From: Rhodobacterales bacterium
GTDB taxonomy: Bacteria > Pseudomonadota > Alphaproteobacteria > Caulobacterales > Hyphomonadaceae
Assembly (NCBI GenBank): GCA_014763715.1
Contig: JACXUV010000003.1
Span: 1 to 64,000, forward strand
DNA: 64,000 nucleotides
Reading direction: 5' to 3'
The notes beneath the pieces are model-generated. The model was given only the letters and a program-made list of their open reading frames with translations, was not told the origin of the DNA and ran no database searches. Each line of letters opens with the position of its first letter. Within the stretch, counting starts at the first letter, position 1. The position numbers and the translations under genes are program-made. Below are positions 34,888 through 43,387 of the stretch, piece after piece.

Positions 34888-35507
34888 GCCGTCCCGAGCA
34901 GGCCATACAGACCGGCGAGGCGGACGAGCGCCTCTTGCGCTTCTGCCAGCCCCGCCCCCGCCGCGTGGAACAAGGCCCGCCGCGTGAACCTGTCCAGCAC
35001 CACCCCCTCGATCAGGCTTGTCACCTCCGGTCCGAGTTCAGCCTCCACCGCCTCAAGCCGCGCACGTGCTGCCGCCAGCTGTTTCGGTGTTTCCGTCCGC
35101 AGCCGCCCGGCCGATGCCGCAAGATGGTAGTCCGCCAGGAAGCGCCCGGCTGCAGCCCGCAGGCGGATACCCTGCGCCCCGTCTCGCCCCAGAATGTCGG
35201 TAATCGTTTCTGACGGACACGGAGCACCCATAAGGTCTTGCGGAACCGGCAATGGCTTCAGCGCCGGCATCGCCCCCATGCCACCCGCCCGGACAAGGCG
35301 GTCCGGATCGCCGCGATGGGGGATCACGGCCTGCGCGGCCTTCAGGCGGACGACGACATGGGCTGGCACGCGTCCGCAGCGGCGGCTTCGTCCATCTGTT
35401 CTCTGATGAACCCGAAACGCTGCGCCGTCGCGCACGATCACACCGCCCGCACGCACCAGACGCAACGCCCTGAAGCCCGACAGGATGCGTTCCGGCTTAG
35501 CCCGCAC
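34854..35507 (-). CDS. DUF6456-type protein
   Basis: A 217-aa protein starting at GTG 35507, which has GGGAG six bases before it and overlaps the upstream DnaA-like gene by 11 bases. The C-terminal half (RLRAAAGRFLADYHLAASAGRLRTETPKQLAAARARLEAVEAELGPEVTSLIEGVVLDRFT) is the helical block I associate with DUF6456, found in alphaproteobacteria next to a DnaA-domain protein. The N-terminal part (RILSGFRALRLVRAGGVIVRDGAAFRVHQRTDG) is basic and may bind nucleic acid. Molecular function is unknown. Confidence 0.7.
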   Translation of the reverse strand: MRAKPERILSGFRALRLVRAGGVIVRDGAAFRVHQRTDGRSRRCGRVPAHVVVRLKAAQAVIPHRGDPDRLVRAGGMGAMPALKPLPVPQDLMGAPCPSETITDILGRDGAQGIRLRAAAGRFLADYHLAASAGRLRTETPKQLAAARARLEAVEAELGPEVTSLIEGVVLDRFTRRALFHAAGAGLAEAQEALVRLAGLYGLLGTAQDAGRAFASA

Positions 35508-35877
35508 AGGCCACTCCCTGTTCGTAATGTGGCGCAGCACCAAGGACGGCAACACTGGCCAGCCCCACGGACAGCTGGTCTACCCAGATGTCAAAGTCTG
35601 CATCGTCCCGCAGGTCCTCGATCAGCTGGCAGGCATAGGACACGGTGGACCTGTCGCGCCCGAAAGCCCGGGCAACACGGCTGAGGCTCATGCCGAGACT
35701 GGCGCGCAGCAGATACATCGCAATCTGCCGGGCGCGCGACTCGGCCGATGAGCCACGGCCGCCGCTGAGCACATCCTCCGCCTTGAGCCCCAACGCATAG
35801 GCCGTCAACGCGCCAGCCAGATAGGCGCGGTCTTCATCTTTCTGCGGGTCAAACTTCCGGGGCTCGAAACGGGACAA
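35497..35877 (-). CDS. DnaA domain IV-like DNA-binding protein
   Basis: A 126-aa protein lacking the AAA+ part of DnaA. Residues 48-92 (SRARQIAMYLLRASLGMSLSRVARAFGRDRSTVSYACQLIEDL) follow the DnaA C-terminal HTH, with GRDRSTVSYAC matching the DnaA signature GRDHTTVxHAC. It begins at TTG 35877, with AGGAGG five bases before it. The overlap with DUF6456 suggests a joint product. It could compete with DnaA at DnaA-box-like sites or be a derived transcription factor. Confidence 0.85.
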   Translation of the reverse strand: MSRFEPRKFDPQKDEDRAYLAGALTAYALGLKAEDVLSGGRGSSAESRARQIAMYLLRASLGMSLSRVARAFGRDRSTVSYACQLIEDLRDDADFDIWVDQLSVGLASVAVLGAAPHYEQGVACAG

Positions 35878-35980
35878 GTCATCCTCCTGCTATCCTGAAC
35901 AGGCAGAAGACTACCCGAGATCGGACAGTGTAGGATAACTTTCCTATCCGGACAACAGCGCGCCCGGTGTCACGGCGGAA

Positions 35981-36478
35981 TCAGGCTGCGAAGCGGTTCG
36001 ATTTGTGGTGGATAGCGCCGCCCCCCGGCGGGGTCAGCAGCAGGCGGCGGCTAGCCAGTTCCTCATCATGGCACAGCACCTGGTTGATACGCCCATCCGC
36101 ACCCGCCAGTGGCAGGCGCAGCCAGGCATGCAGCCGGTTGCCGGTTTCGATCACACCGCCGACAGGAGTCCCGCGGTCGATCGCGGCGGACAGGCCGAGC
36201 GAGAACGTCTCGGCGGCCGTACCGGCCACGTCCTCGATCCGGCGGCCACGCGCCTCAAAGCCCAGGAGGTCACGCAGGCGCGAGCCGGCGATCCGGAAGC
36301 GCCCTGCCCCCGATTCGTCGAACTCGACGATGGAGATGCTCGCCAGCACGGAACGCAGGTGTCCCGGGTCGATCGATTCGCGGCGCGGCACGCCATCCGA
36401 TTCGGCGAGATAGCACCAATAGTCGACAAGACTGCGCTGGACGGCGGTTACGCCTTTGAAAACATTCTGTTTGGTCAT
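35981..36478 (-). CDS. PAS-domain protein (PAS_5 type)
   Basis: A 165-aa protein with one PAS-like domain over about residues 25-150: LVDYWCYLAESDGVPRRESIDPGHLRSVLASISIVEFDESGAGRFRIAGSRLRDLLGFEARGRRIEDV. This is the alphaproteobacterial PAS_5 layout, a short sensory domain without an output domain. No cofactor-binding residue is obvious. Its upstream DNA (about 36540-36610) is an unusually AT-rich block with TTAACC, possibly a regulator target. Confidence 0.82.
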   Translation of the reverse strand: MTKQNVFKGVTAVQRSLVDYWCYLAESDGVPRRESIDPGHLRSVLASISIVEFDESGAGRFRIAGSRLRDLLGFEARGRRIEDVAGTAAETFSLGLSAAIDRGTPVGGVIETGNRLHAWLRLPLAGADGRINQVLCHDEELASRRLLLTPPGGGAIHHKSNRFAA

Positions 36479-36627
36479 CTTCAGCCACCCCCGTGGTGAT
36501 TCGATAGAATCACCTATCGCGCGAGTTGCCCGTCCGAATCAAGAGTCTTTGTGATGTTTTGTTAACCAAGATTACCCGAATATTTTATTTCGGATCCGGA
36601 ACAACAAGTATTCGTGGCCGAGTTCTT

Positions 36628-37053
36628 TTACTTGTCTGCGCGGCCAAGGCCCATCTTCTTGGCGAGCTTTGAACGTTGCCGCGAATAGCCCGGCGCGACC
36701 ATTGGATAGTCTGCCGGCAGGCCCCATTTGGCGCGATACTCTTCCGGCGACATGTCATACGACGTGCGCAGGTGACGCTTCAGGGATTTGAACTTCTTCC
36801 CGTCTTCAAGGCAGACAAGGAAATTGTCCGACACCGATTTCTCAACAGCTACAGCAGGTTTGAGCTGCACGTCCGGCACATCGGTGTCCGCGACATCCAG
36901 GAGGGACTTGTGGACCAGCCGGATCAGCTCCGGCAGGTCATCTGCCTTCACGGGATTGTTGCCCACATAGGCCGCGACGATCCGGGCGGCATGCTCCACC
37001 ACCACATTCGCCTGATTGCGCTCAGCTGATTTTTCTTCCGGCACGTCACCCAT
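36628..37053 (-). CDS. MucR/Ros-family transcriptional regulator
   Basis: A 141-aa alphaproteobacterial silencer-type regulator. The DNA-binding region is at 75-135: FLVCLEDGKKFKSLKRHLRTSYDMSPEEYRAKWGLPADYPMVAPGYSRQRSKLAKKMGLG. In Ros the zinc ligands are C, C, H, H; here they read C81, D84, H94 and Y99 (S98), so a classical structural zinc is unlikely. The N-terminal 60 residues would form the oligomerisation part. MucR proteins bind AT-rich DNA; the AT-rich gap just downstream (upstream of the PAS gene) is a candidate target. The start is ATG 37053. Confidence 0.93.
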   Translation of the reverse strand: MGDVPEEKSAERNQANVVVEHAARIVAAYVGNNPVKADDLPELIRLVHKSLLDVADTDVPDVQLKPAVAVEKSVSDNFLVCLEDGKKFKSLKRHLRTSYDMSPEEYRAKWGLPADYPMVAPGYSRQRSKLAKKMGLGRADK

Positions 37054-37109
37054 CCCTGACAGTCCACAGGGGCCAGCACCTAGTGCCGGGCAGGAAAACG
37101 TAAATCCCG

Positions 37110-37152
37110 AAAAAGCAGACGCGGGCCCGGCAAATACAGCCAGGCCCGCGTC
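37110..37152 (-). terminator. Strong terminator closing the Mrp operon
   Basis: On the minus strand GACGCGGGCC (37143-37152) pairs perfectly with GGCCCGCGTC (37118-37127), a 10-bp stem, followed after TGC by five T. It lies 27 bp past the last operon gene. Confidence 0.9.
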
Positions 37153-37178
37153 AGCGCCTAATATTCAGGCAGCCCTGT

Positions 37179-38939
37179 CTAACCGACAGCCATGAAGGAC
37201 AAGAGCAGGACAATCCCCAGCAGGGCCGCCGTCCAGATCGCCATTGCACCGCTCAGCACACCGCCGCGTGCCAGCTCGCCCCGCGGACTGAAGGCCGCTT
37301 CGATCCAGTTGTAGGCCCGCCCGGTGAGACGGAAGAAGGCGGCCGACATGGCTGGCCCTGCCTTGCCCCAGACCGTCCCGGCCCAAGTCACCAGGTCGTA
37401 GCCCAGCTTGCGATAGGTCCAGTCCGTATCGAGGATCACGCCGCGTTTCTCCGGCGGATAGGCGTGAATACGCTTCAACAGGACGAAGGCGAAGATGGCC
37501 AGCACCAGCAGCTGGAACTGCGTGATGATATGCTCGAACGAGAACAGGTGGTGATGGGAATAGCCCATCGCTTCTTCCCGGTAAGGCAACAGACCGTAGA
37601 GCCATTCATGGCCAAAGCCCGGGAACAGGGCCGGCAGGCCGAGGAAGATGCTGAGACCGGCGGCAATGCCCATGGCCAGCAGCATGTTGAACGGCGCTTC
37701 CTTCACACGCAGGCCGCTGTCGTGGCCGAAGAAGGCGTAATACGGGATCTTGATGCCCGAGTGCTCCAGCACACCGGCGGACGCGAACATGAGCATCAGG
37801 AAGATCACGGCATAGCCAGCCGTGGCCACTTCGGAAATGATCATCGACTTCGTCACGAAGGCAGAGAACAGCGGGAAGGCAGAGATCGACATTGCGCCGA
37901 TAATGCAGAACACGGTCGTCCAGGGCATGGAGCGATGCAGGCCGCCCAGCTGGCTCGCCTTCACCGTACCGGTGCGATAGAGCACGGCGCCCATCGACAT
38001 CATCAGCAAGCCTTTGAAGAAGATGTCCGCAAAGGCGTGGGCCGCGACGCCATTGATGGCCAGCGGCGTGCCGACGCCGACGCCGCACACCATGAAGCCA
38101 ACCTGGTTGTTGATCGAATAGGACAGCACGCGGCGCAGATCGTTCTCGATCACGGCGAAGAAGACCGGGAAGACCGTCATCGTGGCGCCGATCCAGATCA
38201 GGTGCTCCTGCCCCGGGAACATGCGGGCCAGTGCATAGACAGCGAGCTTCGTCGTGTAGACTGACAGCACGACCGAACCGACAACGGTTGCCTTCGGATA
38301 GGCATCCTGCAGCCAGTTGTGCAGCAGTGGGAAGGCCGCCTTGATACCGAAAGCGATGAAGATGAACAGCACGCCCGGATCTGACAGGTCCGTGAAGGCT
38401 TCCAGCGACAGGTTCCCGCGCGACTTCAGCACATAGGCGAGGCCGTTCAGCAGCAGCACACCCGACAGGACCTGCACACCCAGATACCGCATGGCAGCGA
38501 AGTAGGCCGCCTTGGTCTGCGCCCGCAGGATCAGGAAGACGGAGCTGATCGCCGTCAGTTCCCAGAACACGAACAGGCTCATCAGGTCGCCTGCCAGCGT
38601 CGCGGCGACCGCGGCGCCCGCATAGAACAGCGCAGCCCCGTCCTGGATCCGGTCATCCGAATGCAGGGCGTAGATGCCGTTCAGCACGGCCGCGATCAGG
38701 AAGGCAAGGCTGAAGATGAAGTTCAGGCTGTCGACCCGGTAGAGGACCATTTTCAGGCCCAGAACCTCTGTCGTCATCAGGTCTGCGTTCTGCGGTGCGA
38801 ACACCAGCAGCAGCAGCGCCAGCAGCGGCGCCGCAATGGTCACCGCCTGGCGCGCGCGGCGCATCGTGATGAACAGGCTAGCAACGCCTGCAATGATCAG
38901 CACCCAGCCGGGATTGAGACTTGCCAGCATGGTCGGCAT
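37179..38939 (-). CDS. Mrp-type antiporter, third MrpD-like subunit
   Basis: A 586-aa polytopic protein of the NuoL/M/N-MrpA/D family (about 16 helices). The functional residues of such subunits are present: E127 in SLFVFWELTAISSVF, K200 in FIAFGIKAAFPLLHNWL, and K231 in VYTTKLAVYALARMF. It is longer than the two others by a C-terminal segment (YRKLGYDLVTWAGTVWGKAG... and a final membrane helix). Last gene of the operon; its ATG overlaps the stop of the small membrane protein gene by one base. Predicted to move protons or Na+ in the antiporter complex. Confidence 0.93.
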   Translation of the reverse strand: MPTMLASLNPGWVLIIAGVASLFITMRRARQAVTIAAPLLALLLLVFAPQNADLMTTEVLGLKMVLYRVDSLNFIFSLAFLIAAVLNGIYALHSDDRIQDGAALFYAGAAVAATLAGDLMSLFVFWELTAISSVFLILRAQTKAAYFAAMRYLGVQVLSGVLLLNGLAYVLKSRGNLSLEAFTDLSDPGVLFIFIAFGIKAAFPLLHNWLQDAYPKATVVGSVVLSVYTTKLAVYALARMFPGQEHLIWIGATMTVFPVFFAVIENDLRRVLSYSINNQVGFMVCGVGVGTPLAINGVAAHAFADIFFKGLLMMSMGAVLYRTGTVKASQLGGLHRSMPWTTVFCIIGAMSISAFPLFSAFVTKSMIISEVATAGYAVIFLMLMFASAGVLEHSGIKIPYYAFFGHDSGLRVKEAPFNMLLAMGIAAGLSIFLGLPALFPGFGHEWLYGLLPYREEAMGYSHHHLFSFEHIITQFQLLVLAIFAFVLLKRIHAYPPEKRGVILDTDWTYRKLGYDLVTWAGTVWGKAGPAMSAAFFRLTGRAYNWIEAAFSPRGELARGGVLSGAMAIWTAALLGIVLLLSFMAVG

Positions 38940-39382
38940 TACGCGTCTCCCTCGGAAGTATGCTTCGGCGCAGGCATGTCGTCAGCCATCGGCGCTTCGG
39001 GGTCGATCCCCTCCGGCGGGCCGCCGGCATCGCCATAATAGTTCTCGTCCCGGCGCAGCAGGTGACCAAGCGGCCAGCCCATGAACACGGCGAAGGAGAA
39101 ACAGACGAAGCCCCAGATACCGTAGAAGCCGGTGTAACGTGCGAATTTCAGGTAGTCGTGCCGCTCGACGAAGAAGTCGACCGACAACAGGATCAGCGAC
39201 AGGACCAGCAGCACCCAGAAGATGATGTTGGCGATGCCCTTGCGGTGCGTCCAGCCGAACAGGATCTGCGACAGCGGGTGAATACCGTCCTCAGAAGGCG
39301 TGTGCAGGTTGTGCACCTTTTCCGCCGTGCGTTTCACGAAGCGGCCGGAATCGTCGCGGCCATTATCCGTCGGGTCGCTCAT
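38939..39382 (-). CDS. Two-helix membrane protein in Mrp operon, unknown
   Basis: A 147-aa protein that does not match any standard Mrp subunit. Two helices lie at about 51-71 (ANIIFWVLLVLSLILLSVDFF) and 84-104 (TGFYGIWGFVCFSFAVFMGW). They are separated by a short charged loop VERHDYLKFARY and flanked by polar, acidic tails. The N-terminal 45 residues are cytoplasm-like. It overlaps the second MrpD-like gene by 4 bases and the third by 1 base, so it is made in step with them and is probably an accessory or assembly subunit. Confidence 0.8.
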   Translation of the reverse strand: MSDPTDNGRDDSGRFVKRTAEKVHNLHTPSEDGIHPLSQILFGWTHRKGIANIIFWVLLVLSLILLSVDFFVERHDYLKFARYTGFYGIWGFVCFSFAVFMGWPLGHLLRRDENYYGDAGGPPEGIDPEAPMADDMPAPKHTSEGDA

Positions 39383-40887
39383 GGCTGGCCTCCTTCCGCG
39401 ATATATTCGACGCGGTCACCCACAGTCGGGGCAAGGAATTTAGAGATCGGCCCGACAGCGAAGAACAGGATGATACACAGGGTGGCCGTGATCAGCGGCG
39501 CCACCACGGTGGGCATCGGTGCCCCGCCCGGCCGTTTGAACGGCTTCGGTTCCTTAGTGCCGGGCGGTGGCATCAGGGCCAGCAGCGGGATCGGCAACAG
39601 GTAGGCAATGTTCAGGATGGATGACGCGATCAGGACCAGCGACAGGTAGACATTGCCATGGTCGATGGCGCCCTGCATCAGCTCGTATTTCGGCCAGGCC
39701 CCGGCAAACGGCGGCAGGCCGATGATCGACATGGAGCCGATCATGAAGGCGATGAAGACCAGCGGCATCTTGCGGCCAAGGCCCTTCATGTCGGAGATAT
39801 TGGTCAGGCCCGTGGCGACATAGATCGCACCGGCACACATGAACAGCGTCATCTTACCGACGGCGTGCGCCGCGATCTGCAGGCTGCCGCCCAGCCAGCC
39901 GGCCGGATCGGCCAGCATGGCACCGGCGACGACATAGGACAGCTGGGCAATCGTCGAATAGGCAAGCCGCGCCTTGAGATTGTCCTTGGTCATGGCGATC
40001 AGCGAGCCGACCACCATGGTGAAACAGGCCACCCACAACACGAACTCCCGCGCGGGGGTCGCTTCCAGCATGTCCGTCCCGAAGATGAAGATGGCGATCT
40101 TCATGATGGTGAACACACCGGCCTTCACGACGGCCACGGCGTGCAGCAGGGCCGACACGGGCGTCGGCGCGACCATGGCATTCGGCAGCCAGAAGTGCAC
40201 CGGCATCAGTGCGGCCTTGGCAACACCGAAGGCGAATAGGATCAGCAGCGCGCTGGCGACAGCCGGGCTGACATCCACATGCGAGAGCAGGCCGCCCTGC
40301 ACAAAGTCGAGGTTGTGGCCTGCCAGCACCCAGACCCACATCACGGCCGGCAGCAGCAGGCCGATCGAGGTGCCCATCAGCGTCAGCAGGTAGATACGCC
40401 CGCCGCGCTTGGCCGCTGCGTCGCCCTTGTGCGCAACCAGCGGATAGGTCGACAGCGTCAGCACCTCATAGAAGATGAACATGGTGAACAGGTTGGCCGA
40501 CATCGCCACGCCCATGGCGCCGAAAATGGCGATGGCGAAACAGATGTAGAAACGCGTCTGGTTGCGCTCCCGGTTCCCGCGCATGTAGCCGACGGAATAG
40601 AACGAGTTCACGATCCACAGGCCGCTGGCCACGAAGGCAAACAGCATGCCCAGCGGTTCCAGCTTGAAGGCAAGGCTGAGGCCGGGCGCGGCCTGGCCGA
40701 GGTTCAGCTCCGGGCGTTCCCCGCCAGCCACATGCATGGTCAGCAGGATGATCACCAGGAACAGCAGGCCCGCACCGGAGAAGGTCACCCCTTCCCGCAG
40801 GTTCGGCGACCAGCCCATGGCGGCGATACCGGCCGCAATGATCAGCGGCAGGATCAGCGCGGCGGCAATCAGGGTCTCAGGGCTCAT
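39379..40887 (-). CDS. Mrp-type antiporter, second MrpD-like subunit
   Basis: A 502-aa polytopic proton-channel-like subunit. Key residues seen: E141 in MFIFYEVLTLSTYPLVAHKGD, K224 in FAFGVAKAALMPVHFWLPNAM, and K255 in HAVAVVKAGVFTIMKI. It overlaps both neighbours by four bases (ATGA-type). It resembles MrpD and NuoM more than NuoN. Likely role: cation or proton path in the complex with its two homologues. Confidence 0.95.
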   Translation of the reverse strand: MSPETLIAAALILPLIIAAGIAAMGWSPNLREGVTFSGAGLLFLVIILLTMHVAGGERPELNLGQAAPGLSLAFKLEPLGMLFAFVASGLWIVNSFYSVGYMRGNRERNQTRFYICFAIAIFGAMGVAMSANLFTMFIFYEVLTLSTYPLVAHKGDAAAKRGGRIYLLTLMGTSIGLLLPAVMWVWVLAGHNLDFVQGGLLSHVDVSPAVASALLILFAFGVAKAALMPVHFWLPNAMVAPTPVSALLHAVAVVKAGVFTIMKIAIFIFGTDMLEATPAREFVLWVACFTMVVGSLIAMTKDNLKARLAYSTIAQLSYVVAGAMLADPAGWLGGSLQIAAHAVGKMTLFMCAGAIYVATGLTNISDMKGLGRKMPLVFIAFMIGSMSIIGLPPFAGAWPKYELMQGAIDHGNVYLSLVLIASSILNIAYLLPIPLLALMPPPGTKEPKPFKRPGGAPMPTVVAPLITATLCIILFFAVGPISKFLAPTVGDRVEYIAEGGQP

Positions 40888-42416
40888 CGGAACGCCTCCA
40901 CGCCGAAGGCTGCGGCGGCCGCGTCACGCGCGAGGCCGAGCGGGAAGTCCGCCGCAATGCCGAAATAAAGATTGGCCAGCGCCAGGATCCAGAGCGGCAC
41001 GAGCAGCAGGATCGGAGCCTCCTTGCGCGCCTTGCGCGGATTGACCGGCGGCTGGAAGAACACCGCTTCCAGAACGCGGCCCATATAGATCACCGCCAGG
41101 AAGGACGAGAAGACGACGAAGCCGACGGCCCACCACAGGCCCTGGTCGAACAGGGCGAAGCCGAGTTGCAGCTTCGACTGGAAGCCCGCCGTCAGCGGCA
41201 CACCGATCAGTGACAGCGCAGCAATGGCAAATGCGGTCATAGTCCACGGTGCTGACCGTCCAAGTCCGGCAAAGTCCCGTATAGTCGTGCCCTGGTAGGT
41301 CAGAACCACACCGGCAACCGCCATGAACAGCGCACCTTTCATCATGGCGTGGTTGATCAGGTGGAACAGACCGGCCGACAGGCCCTCCGTTGTGCCGATC
41401 GACACGCCGAGGATCATGTAGCCCACCTGCGCCACAGAGGAATAAGCCAGAATCCGGCGGACATCGGTCTGGAACACCGCCTGGAAGCTGCACACCACCA
41501 TGGCCGCAATGCCGAGCGGCATAAGGATCGAGCTGAAGGCGGAGATCTCGAAACCGTAGTCCGGACGGAAGATCGTGAACAGGAACCGGATCAGCGCATA
41601 CAGCGCCACCTTGGTTGCCGTGGCCGACAGGAACATCGTCACGAAGCTGGGGCTGTAGGAATAGGCGTTCGGCAGCCACTGGTGCAGCGGCCACATGGCC
41701 GCCTTCAGGCCGAGGCCGACGAGAATGAAGGCAAAGCCTGCCTGCACGCTGCGATGCCCAGCCAGTTCCGGCAGACGGGTCGCGATGTCGTGCATGTTCA
41801 GCGTGCCGGTCGCGGCATAAAGGAAGCCGATACCGATAATGTAGAAGCTGGCGCCGATCGTCCCCATGATGAGGTAGTTGAAGGCCGCCGGCAGCGCCCG
41901 GCGGTCACGCCCTGCCCCCAGTGCCACCAGCACATAGGTGGAGATCGAGGAGATCTCGAGGAAGACGAAGAGGTTGAAGGCATCGCCTGTCAGCGCCACG
42001 CCGTTAAGACCGGCGAAGCAGACCAGGAAGGCCGAGTAGAACAGTGCGCGCTTTTCCTTGCGCACCTCGGCCGTCACGGTCGGCCAGGAGAACACGGATG
42101 CCAGAAGACCGATCGTCGTGACGATCAGCAGGATCATGGCATTCAGGGCATCGACCCGCAGCTCGATGCCGAGCGGCACCGGCCAACGGCCAACTTCGTA
42201 CGACACGACACCAATCGGCGATGTCTGCACCAGGCCCAGCAGAACCAGCGCGAACAGGAAGCTTATGCCCGTGGCCGCAATCGAGATCAGCCAGGCAATG
42301 CGTCCGTTCGGGACCAGCGCCAGCACCGGCGCCAGAAACAGCGGCACCATGACCAGTAGCGGCGCGGCATGCGTCAGCGCCCAAGCTGGCGCAGCGTTCA
42401 TAATCGCGTCGATCAT
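40884..42416 (-). CDS. Mrp-type antiporter, first MrpD-like subunit
   Basis: A 510-aa subunit with about 14 helices. E154 in NLFVFLEISSISTYVLVAL, K238 in ILVGLGLKAAMWPLHQWLPN and K269 in SATATKVALYALIRF are the expected channel residues. It overlaps mrpC by 4 bases. Together with the next two homologues it takes the places of MrpA's N-terminal part and MrpD in the standard complex. Confidence 0.95.
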   Translation of the reverse strand: MIDAIMNAAPAWALTHAAPLLVMVPLFLAPVLALVPNGRIAWLISIAATGISFLFALVLLGLVQTSPIGVVSYEVGRWPVPLGIELRVDALNAMILLIVTTIGLLASVFSWPTVTAEVRKEKRALFYSAFLVCFAGLNGVALTGDAFNLFVFLEISSISTYVLVALGAGRDRRALPAAFNYLIMGTIGASFYIIGIGFLYAATGTLNMHDIATRLPELAGHRSVQAGFAFILVGLGLKAAMWPLHQWLPNAYSYSPSFVTMFLSATATKVALYALIRFLFTIFRPDYGFEISAFSSILMPLGIAAMVVCSFQAVFQTDVRRILAYSSVAQVGYMILGVSIGTTEGLSAGLFHLINHAMMKGALFMAVAGVVLTYQGTTIRDFAGLGRSAPWTMTAFAIAALSLIGVPLTAGFQSKLQLGFALFDQGLWWAVGFVVFSSFLAVIYMGRVLEAVFFQPPVNPRKARKEAPILLLVPLWILALANLYFGIAADFPLGLARDAAAAAFGVEAFR

Positions 42417-42931
42417 GCGGTCGCCTCGCTTGCGGCTTTCTCCGCCTCGGCATGCTGTGCCAGCGCGGTCTCAAGATCGATGTCGTTCACTTCGTCATTC
42501 TCAATCGTGCCATAGGCTTCGCGGATCCGCACAACCAGCGCGAGCCCGACAGACAGCGTCGCCACACCGACGACGATGGCCGTCAGCATCAGAACGTGCG
42601 GCAGCGGGTTGGAATAGGTGTTGACCAGATGCGCCACACGGCCGGCCTGATCGCCGCCAGCCGCCAGCACGGCGTCAAGCGCCGCATGGCTGCCTTCTGC
42701 CTCATGTGCGGCGCCGTGATGCTCAACCGCATCAGCACCGAACAGAATCGGCGCGGTACCGCCGGAAATCTTGCCAAGCGTCACGTAGAACAAGCAGATC
42801 GTCGTCTGGAACAGGCCAAGCCCCACCATCCGCTTGATCAGGTTCTGGGACGCGAAAGTGATGTAGAGGCCAATCATCATCAGGACGATGACGACCCAAT
42901 AGTTCGCGCGTTCGAGCAGGAATTCCAGCAT
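42413..42931 (-). CDS. mrpC: Mrp antiporter subunit C with His-rich insert
   Basis: A 172-aa NuoK/MrpC-type subunit with three helices. Family members are near 110-115 aa; here an insert of about 40 residues (64-107) containing EHHGAAHEAEGSH lies between helices 2 and 3, and an acidic helical tail of about 30 residues ends the protein. The core motifs GLYITFASQNLIKRMVGLGLFQTTICLFYV and PLPHVLMLTAIVVGVA are normal. It is read 3 bases after mrpB and overlaps the next gene by 4. Confidence 0.92.
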   Translation of the reverse strand: MLEFLLERANYWVVIVLMMIGLYITFASQNLIKRMVGLGLFQTTICLFYVTLGKISGGTAPILFGADAVEHHGAAHEAEGSHAALDAVLAAGGDQAGRVAHLVNTYSNPLPHVLMLTAIVVGVATLSVGLALVVRIREAYGTIENDEVNDIDLETALAQHAEAEKAASEATA

Positions 42932-42934
42932 GGC

Positions 42935-43387
42935 TTACCAGTCCTCGTCGCGGATTTCGGCCACGCGGCCAGCGAAAGCATAGAAGATCGTCAGCATCGC
43001 ACCGGCCACACCGCACAGCACGCCGATCTCGATGACCATGATGCCGATATGCTGGCCGTGATGCTCGCCGGGACCTTCATGGAACAGGGCTTGGTATTCG
43101 AGATAATGCCCGCCCTGCAGGAGGGCCCAGAAGCCGACGCCTGCATAGATCATTACCCCGACCGCCGCGAGCGAACGGGTAAAGACCGGCGGCACCGCCC
43201 GCATGGCAGCCGACACGCCAAAGACCAGCGCATAGAGGATCACGGCGACCGCAATGATCACACCCGCCTGGAAGCCGCCGCCAGGGCCGAAGTCCCCGTG
43301 GAACTGAACATAGAATGCGAACATGGTGATCACAGGGATCAGCATCTTCGCGATGACGCGCAGAATAACGTGATGATCGGTATTCAT
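42935..43387 (-). CDS. mrpB: Mrp antiporter subunit B (MnhB domain)
   Basis: A 150-aa four-helix subunit. HHVILRVIAKMLIPVITMFAFYVQFHGDFGPGGGFQAGVIIAVAVILYALVFG is the MnhB signature, including the GPGGGFQAG loop. It overlaps the MbhD/E-like gene by four bases and is the expected partner of MrpA's C-terminal domain. Confidence 0.95.
   Translation of the reverse strand: MNTDHHVILRVIAKMLIPVITMFAFYVQFHGDFGPGGGFQAGVIIAVAVILYALVFGVSAAMRAVPPVFTRSLAAVGVMIYAGVGFWALLQGGHYLEYQALFHEGPGEHHGQHIGIMVIEIGVLCGVAGAMLTIFYAFAGRVAEIRDEDW

Noticed and set aside
37464-42359. Several long plus-strand frames inside the Mrp operon
   Set aside because: His/Gln/Arg-rich shadow translations of membrane-protein genes.
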